From Bradyrhizobium sp. ISRA430 (GTDB lineage Bacteria; Pseudomonadota; Alphaproteobacteria; Rhizobiales; Xanthobacteraceae), in contig NZ_CP094516.1 in the NCBI RefSeq assembly GCF_029909975.1, positions 6,550,501 to 6,614,500 of the forward strand: a DNA stretch of 64,000 nucleotides, read 5' to 3'. This document shows positions 59,676 through 64,000 of this stretch, one piece after another; within the stretch, counting starts at the first letter, position 1, and the number at the start of each line of letters is the position of its first letter. The notes under the pieces are model-generated. The model did no database searches, was not told the origin of the DNA, and saw only the letters and a program-made list of their open reading frames with translations. Position numbers and translations under genes: made by a program.

Positions 59676-60401
59676 ATGGCGACCGTCAAGGAATTGAAGG
59701 CGACTGCACGTCCGAAGAGCGGCAAGGGGGCCGCCCGGGCTGAGCGTCGCGCCGGGAGAGTGCCCGGAGTGATCTATGGCAACAACCAGCCCCCGCTCCC
59801 GATCTCGGTTGACCATCGCGAACTGCGCCAGCGCATCCTCGCCGGCCGGTTCCTGACCACGCTGGTCGACATCGACCTCGACGGCAAGAAGCACCGCGTG
59901 ATTCCGCGCGACTTCCACCTCGATCCGGTCAAGGACTTCCCGATCCATGTCGACTTCATGCGGCTTGGCGAAGGCGCCACCATCCGCATCAGCGTGCCGC
60001 TGCATGTGGTGAAGGCGGAAGGCTCGCCCGGCGTGAAGCGCGGCGGCACGGTCAACATCGTTGCCCACGCAGTCGAGCTCGAATGCGGTGTCGAGAACAT
60101 CCCGCAGTTCATCGAGGTCGATGTCGGCTCGCTCGAGATCGGTCACTCGCTCCATTTGTCGGACGTCAAGCTGCCGAAGGGCGTGAGGGCGCTGACCCGC
60201 GAGGACGCGACCCTCGTCACCATCGTGCCGCCGTCCGGCTATGCCGAAGAGCAGAAGGCGGCGGCTGCGGCTGCGGCCGGTGCTGCGGCTCCGGGTGCTG
60301 CGGCGGCTGCTCCGGCGGCTGGCGCGGCTGCGCCGGCTCCGGGTGCTGCGGCTCCGGCGGCGGCTGCCAAGGCTCCCGCCGGCGGCGACAAGAAGAAGTA
60401 A
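59676..60401 (+). CDS. rplY: 50S ribosomal protein L25, long (Ctc/TL5) type
   Basis: A 241-residue protein; AAGGA lies 9 bp before ATG 59676. The N-terminal L25 domain (about 1-95: [29 protein letters not shown], then [33 protein letters not shown]) binds 5S rRNA. The Ctc/TL5 C-terminal beta domain (about 100-190) has [26 protein letters not shown] and [26 protein letters not shown]. The last 50 residues are almost pure Ala/Pro/Gly with a KKK end, likely disordered. It is followed by pth after a hairpin, a widely conserved pair. Confidence 0.95.
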   Translation: [241 protein letters not shown]

Positions 60402-60413
60402 TCTCTCAAAGCC

Positions 60414-60437
60414 GGCGCGCGGTCCTGATCGCGCGCC
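60414..60437 (+). terminator. Hairpin between rplY and pth
   Basis: An 8-bp GC stem GGCGCGCG and CGCGCGCC with an 8-nt loop. There is no T-run, so it may be a partial terminator or an RNA-stability element between the highly expressed rplY and pth. Confidence 0.5.
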
Positions 60438-60458
60438 GAGCGAGGGGCGCGCCGCGTC

Positions 60459-61064
60459 ATGCGACTCTTTGTTGGGCTCGGCAATCCCGGCGCACGATAC
60501 GCACGCAACCGGCACAATATCGGCTTCATGGCCGTCGACGAGATCGCGCGGCGTCATGGTTTCTCGCCATGGCGCCGTCGCTTTCAGGGCGAGACCTCGG
60601 AAGGCGTACTCGGACCTGAGCGCGTCATCCTGCTCAAGCCCACGACCTACATGAACGAGTCGGGCCGCAGCGTTCAGGAGGCGGCAAGCTTCTTCAAGAT
60701 CGCACCTGGCGACGTCACCGTGTTCCAGGACGAGCTCGAACTGCCGCCGGGCAAGGTGCGGGTCAAGATCGGCGGCGGCATCGCCGGCCACAACGGTCTG
60801 CGCTCGATCTCTGCCCATATCGGCAATGAGTACCGCCGGGTGCGGCTCGGCATCGGTCATCCCGGCGTCAAGGAACTGGTGCACGGCCACGTGCTGTCGG
60901 ACTTCTCGAAGGCCGACGGCGAATGGGTGGCGACGCTCTGCGATGCGGTTGCCGAGCACGCCGCGCTCCTTGCCAAGGGCACGGACGCGACGTTCGCGAA
61001 CAAGGTGCATCTCGCCATGCAGGCGAAGGGGTTTTTGACCAAGGACGACAACGGCAAAGAGTAG
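60459..61064 (+). CDS. pth: Peptidyl-tRNA hydrolase
   Basis: A 201-residue cytoplasmic enzyme that frees tRNA from prematurely released peptidyl-tRNA. It has the N-terminal [22 protein letters not shown] with catalytic His19, the [12 protein letters not shown] and [28 protein letters not shown] blocks (Asp/Asn and His of the active site) and [11 protein letters not shown]. Its TAG stop (61,062-61,064) is formed by the first bases of a GTAGGGTGGG repeat. It follows rplY and precedes ychF, a common order. Confidence 0.97.
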   Translation: MRLFVGLGNPGARYARNRHNIGFMAVDEIARRHGFSPWRRRFQGETSEGVLGPERVILLKPTTYMNESGRSVQEAASFFKIAPGDVTVFQDELELPPGKVRVKIGGGIAGHNGLRSISAHIGNEYRRVRLGIGHPGVKELVHGHVLSDFSKADGEWVATLCDAVAEHAALLAKGTDATFANKVHLAMQAKGFLTKDDNGKE

Positions 61065-61176
61065 GGTGGGTTAGTCGATCGCGTTCGCCGAAGCTTCAAC
61101 AAGCGAAGGCGGAAGGCGTAACCCACCATGCCACGGCGGGAAAAGTGGTGGGTTACGCTACGCTAACCCACCCTAC
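61061..61176. repeat. GTAGGGTGGGTTAG inverted-repeat element, copy 3
   Basis: Outer arms GTAGGGTGGGTTAG and CTAACCCACCCTAC; inner arms GGCGTAACCCACC and GGTGGGTTACGC. The first GTAG supplies the pth stop codon, and the right end is 24 bp before the ychF ATG, so the element lies within the pth-ychF transcript. Confidence 0.8.
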
Positions 61177-61200
61177 GATTGCACTGCGCTAGAGGACACG

Positions 61201-62298
61201 ATGGGATTCAAATGCGGAATTGTCGGGTTGCCCAACGTCGGCAAGTCGACCTTGTTCAACGCGCTGACCGAGACGGCTGCAGCGCAAGCTGCGAACTATC
61301 CGTTCTGCACGATCGAGCCGAATGTCGGTGAGGTCGCCGTGCCCGATCCGCGGCTGGAGAAGCTGTCGGCGGCCGCGAAGTCGGCCCAGATCATCCCGAC
61401 CCGGCTGACCTTCGTCGACATCGCCGGTCTCGTGCGCGGCGCCTCCAAGGGCGAAGGCCTCGGCAACCAGTTTCTCGCCAACATCCGCGAGGTCGATGCG
61501 ATCGCCCATGTCGTGCGCTGCTTTGAAGACTCCGACATCACCCATGTCGAGGGCAAGATCGCGCCGCTCGCCGACATCGAGACCATCGAGACCGAGCTGA
61601 TGCTCGCCGATCTCGACAGCCTCGAGAAGCGCGTCGACAACCTCACCAAGAAGGCCAAGGGCAACGACAAGGAAGCCAAGGAGCAGCTCGACCTCGTCAA
61701 CCGCACGCTGGTGCTGCTGCGCGACGGCAAGCCGGCGCGCCTCGTCGAACGCAAGGCGGAGGAGGAGCGCGCCTTCTCGATGCTCGGCCTGTTGTCGTCG
61801 AAGCCCGTGCTTTACGTCTGCAATGTCGAGGAAGGCTCCGCCGCCACCGGCAACGCTTTTTCCAAAGCGGTCGAAGAGCAGGCTGCCAAGGAGGGGGCGG
61901 TCGCCGTCGTCATCTCCGCCAAGATCGAATCCGAGATCGCGACGCTCTCACGTGAGGAGCGCGTCGATTTCCTTCAGACCCTCGGCCTCGAAGAGGCCGG
62001 CCTCGACCGCCTGATCCGCGCCGGCTACAAGCTGCTCGACCTCATCACCTACTTCACCGTGGGGCCGAAGGAGACACGCGCCTGGACCATCCATCGCGGC
62101 ACCAAGGCGCCGGCGGCGGCCGGCGTGATCCACACCGATTTCGAAAAGGGCTTTATCCGCGCCGAGACCATCGCCTATGACGACTATGTCGCGCTTGGCG
62201 GTGAAGCCGGCGCCCGCGATGCCGGCAAGCTGCGCCTCGAAGGCAAGGACTATACCGTCGCCGACGGCGATGTGATGCATTTCCGGTTTAATACGTGA
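61201..62298 (+). CDS. ychF: Obg-family ATPase YchF
   Basis: A 365-residue P-loop protein. It has the Walker [15 protein letters not shown] (about 8-21), the switch region [22 protein letters not shown], Walker [22 protein letters not shown], and NVEE in place of the NKxD guanine-specificity motif, which is why YchF prefers ATP. A coiled coil (about 125-180) and a C-terminal TGS domain (about 275-360) complete it. It binds ribosomes and is linked to oxidative-stress control in E. coli. A repeat element separates it from pth and another follows it. Confidence 0.96.
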   Translation: MGFKCGIVGLPNVGKSTLFNALTETAAAQAANYPFCTIEPNVGEVAVPDPRLEKLSAAAKSAQIIPTRLTFVDIAGLVRGASKGEGLGNQFLANIREVDAIAHVVRCFEDSDITHVEGKIAPLADIETIETELMLADLDSLEKRVDNLTKKAKGNDKEAKEQLDLVNRTLVLLRDGKPARLVERKAEEERAFSMLGLLSSKPVLYVCNVEEGSAATGNAFSKAVEEQAAKEGAVAVVISAKIESEIATLSREERVDFLQTLGLEEAGLDRLIRAGYKLLDLITYFTVGPKETRAWTIHRGTKAPAAAGVIHTDFEKGFIRAETIAYDDYVALGGEAGARDAGKLRLEGKDYTVADGDVMHFRFNT

Positions 62299-62313
62299 GT
62301 TCTTGCGGGATTC

Positions 62314-62398
62314 GTAGGGTGGGTTAGCGAAGCGTAACCCACCACTTCTCCCGCGGCGATGAAAGCGGTGGGTTACGCCTTCGGCTAACCCACCCTAC
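62314..62398. repeat. GTAGGGTGGGTTAG inverted-repeat element, copy 4
   Basis: Outer arms GTAGGGTGGGTTAGC and GCTAACCCACCCTAC; inner arms GCGTAACCCACC and GGTGGGTTACGC. This is the shortest and cleanest copy (85 bp). It starts 15 bp after the ychF stop and lies between the convergent ychF and DUF4282 genes. Confidence 0.85.
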
Positions 62399-62414
62399 GG
62401 CGCCGGTGCCTGCC

Positions 62415-62711
62415 TCACTTCATCCCGCCGCCCTGGTCGCGGATCGCGCCGAGATGCTCGTTGATGCGGAAGACGATCAGGATCAGCTCGGCGGCGATGC
62501 GCGAGAACACGATGCCGACGACGACGCTTGCGATCGACGACAGCAGCACCAGGAAACCGCCGAACGGGCTGATCGCCATCGTAGCGAGACCGGAGAAGAC
62601 GCCGGAGAGGCCGAACAGGCAGATCAGCGCGATCACCAGCCAGTAGAAGGTCTTGATGATCGTCGGCGTGATGAAGCGGTCCCATTGAAACAGATCGCTG
62701 AATGAAAACAT
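62415..62711 (-). CDS. DUF4282 family membrane protein
   Basis: A 98-residue protein starting MFSFSDLFQWDRFITPTIIK. Two membrane helices (about 20-40 and 48-70) are separated by a short glycine-rich turn, and the C-terminal VFSRIAAELILIVFRINEHLGAIRDQ is amphipathic. The FxxDRFITP start and two-helix layout fit DUF4282. Function unknown. It is convergent with ychF and divergent from the first MaoC gene, about 170 bp away. Confidence 0.8.
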   Translation of the reverse strand: MFSFSDLFQWDRFITPTIIKTFYWLVIALICLFGLSGVFSGLATMAISPFGGFLVLLSSIASVVVGIVFSRIAAELILIVFRINEHLGAIRDQGGGMK

Positions 62712-62880
62712 TACTCCCCCCAGGGCAAATCGGGCCTCGGCCCTTGGTTGATCCGACTCAAAACCAAACGACTCGGACCCAGGCCGCCGCGTCGAATGTA
62801 GCACGAGCCATGCGGGCCGGCGGGTTGAGATTGCCGCAAAGTGCGGCCACAATCTGTCAATTCCGCAAAGCTTTCCCAAG

Positions 62881-63333
62881 ATGACCCTGACCTTCGAAGA
62901 CTTCCCGCCCGGCCGGTTCGGCACGTTCGGCCCGCGCCATGTCACCCGCGACGAGATTCTGGCCTTTGCCGCCGAGTTCGATCCGCAGCCCATGCACCTG
63001 GACGAGGAGGCGGCAGCTAGAAGCATGCTGTGCGGCCTGTCCGGCTCGGGCTGGCACCTCTGCTCGCTGATGATGCGGATGATGGCCGATGGCTTCATCA
63101 CCCGCGCCGCCTCGCTCGGCTCGCCCGGCGTCGACGAGGTGCGCTGGCTCTCGCCATTGCGGCCCGGCGATGACCTCACGCTCGACGTCGACGTCGTGGA
63201 AGCGCGCACCTCGAAGAGCCGGCCCGCACTCGGCATCGTCAAGTTCAAATGCGTCGCGCGCAACGCCAAGGGCGAGGTGCTGTGCGAGATGACCTCGCCG
63301 ATCCTGATCAAGCGGCGCGAGGGGGCGGTCTGA
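62881..63333 (+). CDS. MaoC-family (R)-hydratase
   Basis: A 150-residue hot-dog-fold protein. The hydratase motif is present as ILAFAAEFDPQPMHLDEEAA (Asp/His dyad of the D-x5-H type), followed by GLSGSGWHLCSLMMRMM and the C-terminal NAKGEVLCEMTSPILIKRR. It should hydrate or dehydrate an acyl-CoA. Related proteins serve PHA synthesis or fatty acid oxidation, and the true acyl chain is unknown. Its stop overlaps the start of the next MaoC gene (TGATG), so the two are co-translated and may form a heterodimer. Confidence 0.87.
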   Translation: MTLTFEDFPPGRFGTFGPRHVTRDEILAFAAEFDPQPMHLDEEAAARSMLCGLSGSGWHLCSLMMRMMADGFITRAASLGSPGVDEVRWLSPLRPGDDLTLDVDVVEARTSKSRPALGIVKFKCVARNAKGEVLCEMTSPILIKRREGAV

Positions 63334-63815
63334 TGTGGTTCTTCGAAGAGATCGAGATCGGCCAGCGCCGCGAGATCGGCGCCTATACGTTCACGGCCGA
63401 ATCCATCAAGACGTTCGCCGCGAAGTTCGACCCGCAGCGCTTCCATCTCGACGAGGAGGAGGGCAAGAACTCGCTGTTCGGCGGGCTCGCAGCATCCGGC
63501 TGGCACGTCGGCTCCGCCTGCATGAGCCTGCTCGTCGCGGACGGCCAGCGGCTGGCGAAACAGGCGGCCGCGCGCGGCGAGGAGGTCGCTGTGTGGGGGC
63601 CGTCGCCGGGATTCCGCGATCTGCGCTGGATCAAGCCGGTGCTGGCCGGCGACACCGTCAGCTACGTCAGCGTCATCATCGACAAGCGCGCATCTGGCTC
63701 GCGTCCCGGCTGGGGTATCCTGACGGCCCGCACCACTGGCACCAACCAGCGCGGCGAAGAGGTCTACTCCATCACCGCCACTGCGTTCGTGCCGATGCGC
63801 GAGAAGGGCGGTTAG
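63333..63815 (+). CDS. MaoC-family (R)-hydratase, second subunit
   Basis: A 160-residue paralogue of the preceding protein, starting at ATG 63333 in the stop codon of that gene. It has the same core: IKTFAAKFDPQRFHLDEEEG (hydratase motif) and GLAASGWHVGSACMSLLVADG, with a longer C-terminal half. Tandem, coupled MaoC genes recur in alphaproteobacteria and suggest a two-subunit hot-dog hydratase. Both keep the Asp/His pair, so it cannot be said which is catalytic. Confidence 0.87.
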   Translation: MWFFEEIEIGQRREIGAYTFTAESIKTFAAKFDPQRFHLDEEEGKNSLFGGLAASGWHVGSACMSLLVADGQRLAKQAAARGEEVAVWGPSPGFRDLRWIKPVLAGDTVSYVSVIIDKRASGSRPGWGILTARTTGTNQRGEEVYSITATAFVPMREKGG

Positions 63816-64000
63816 ACCAGTTCCAATCTCAACGGCGGAAATGAATGGCGGAGTGTTGCTCGCGCGCTATGGACGCGATTCAGGCCGGCTGCCATAAGCC
63901 TTTTCGAAACGGCGCCGCCCGCGAAGCATCCGGCGGAACCACCAGTTGCTAACCAATTATGAACCTGTCGCAGCCTATTTGAACGAATAGGCAGAGGACA
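63816..64000. other. Sequence after the last gene, to the window end
   Basis: The remaining 185 bp show no coding frame with a start site. A GAACCTGTCGCAGCC-like stretch and AGAGGA at the very end (63,992-63,998) could be the ribosome binding site of a gene beginning just past the window. Confidence 0.35.

Overview
The window looks like chromosome from a Bradyrhizobium-type alphaproteobacterium (Nitrobacteraceae). The DNA is GC-rich. The gene orders are alphaproteobacterial (ribF-ileS-lspA-M16-M16; uvrC-pgsA-moaD-moaE-prmB; lgt-NDUFAF7-pgeF; rplY-pth-ychF). Several proteins resemble Bradyrhizobium/Rhodopseudomonas proteins I know, notably a fluoroacetate-dehalogenase homologue. The spacers are filled with short GC-rich inverted repeats of the kind common in that genus. 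I see no tRNA, rRNA, CRISPR array, transposase, integrase or prophage. About 70 protein genes cover most of the sequence.

Layout. 1-6.5 kb: end of a PsiF-like secreted protein, a DUF2093 gene, a dienelactone-hydrolase-family protein lacking its nucleophile, a 49-residue membrane peptide gene, xseA divergent from purD, then the dehalogenase homologue. 6.5-12.3 kb: tadA, an rRNA pseudouridine synthase with a very long charged N-terminus, rsmD, mutL and a ribbon-helix-helix protein. 12.4-15.3 kb: a periplasmic dehydrogenase unit (GMC flavoprotein, Tat-exported small subunit, monohaem cytochrome c) containing a glyoxalase-like gene broken by one extra base. 15.6-25.2 kb: a small secreted protein, arfB, and the M16 protease pair behind lspA, ileS and ribF. 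25.4-30 kb: CheY-like regulator, HAD phosphatase, a TipF-like degenerate EAL protein and a winged-helix/TPR regulator.

30-38 kb: methyltransferase, BrkB-family membrane protein with a coupled membrane partner, then prmB-moaE-moaD-pgsA-uvrC (reverse strand), and an outer-membrane beta-barrel gene with a CtrA-type box in front. 38-42 kb: cold-shock gene with a structured leader, rlmJ, RNase T2 and three small exported proteins. 42-47.3 kb: a MarR/OmpR/EnvZ regulatory operon resembling petP-petR, divergent from two branched-chain aminotransferases of different subgroups. 47.5-54 kb: hisS, a tautomerase, an FlK-type thioesterase, proC, a YbjN-domain protein, an FMN riboswitch driving ribH2, and prs. 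54-64 kb: two unknown exported proteins, pgeF, NDUFAF7-type methyltransferase, lgt, a dienelactone hydrolase, ubiK-like, rplY, pth, ychF, a DUF4282 protein and two coupled MaoC hydratases.

Most genes are housekeeping (translation, DNA repair, cofactors, envelope). I found no clear new multi-gene system. The best leads are the dehydrogenase unit with its frameshifted member, the pseudo-hydrolase, the dehalogenase homologue, the CtrA-box cluster, the cspA leader, the riboswitch platform, and a four-copy GTAGGGTGGG inverted-repeat family, two copies of which supply the stop codon of the preceding gene. All functional calls rest on reading the sequence and remembered family motifs; no search was run.
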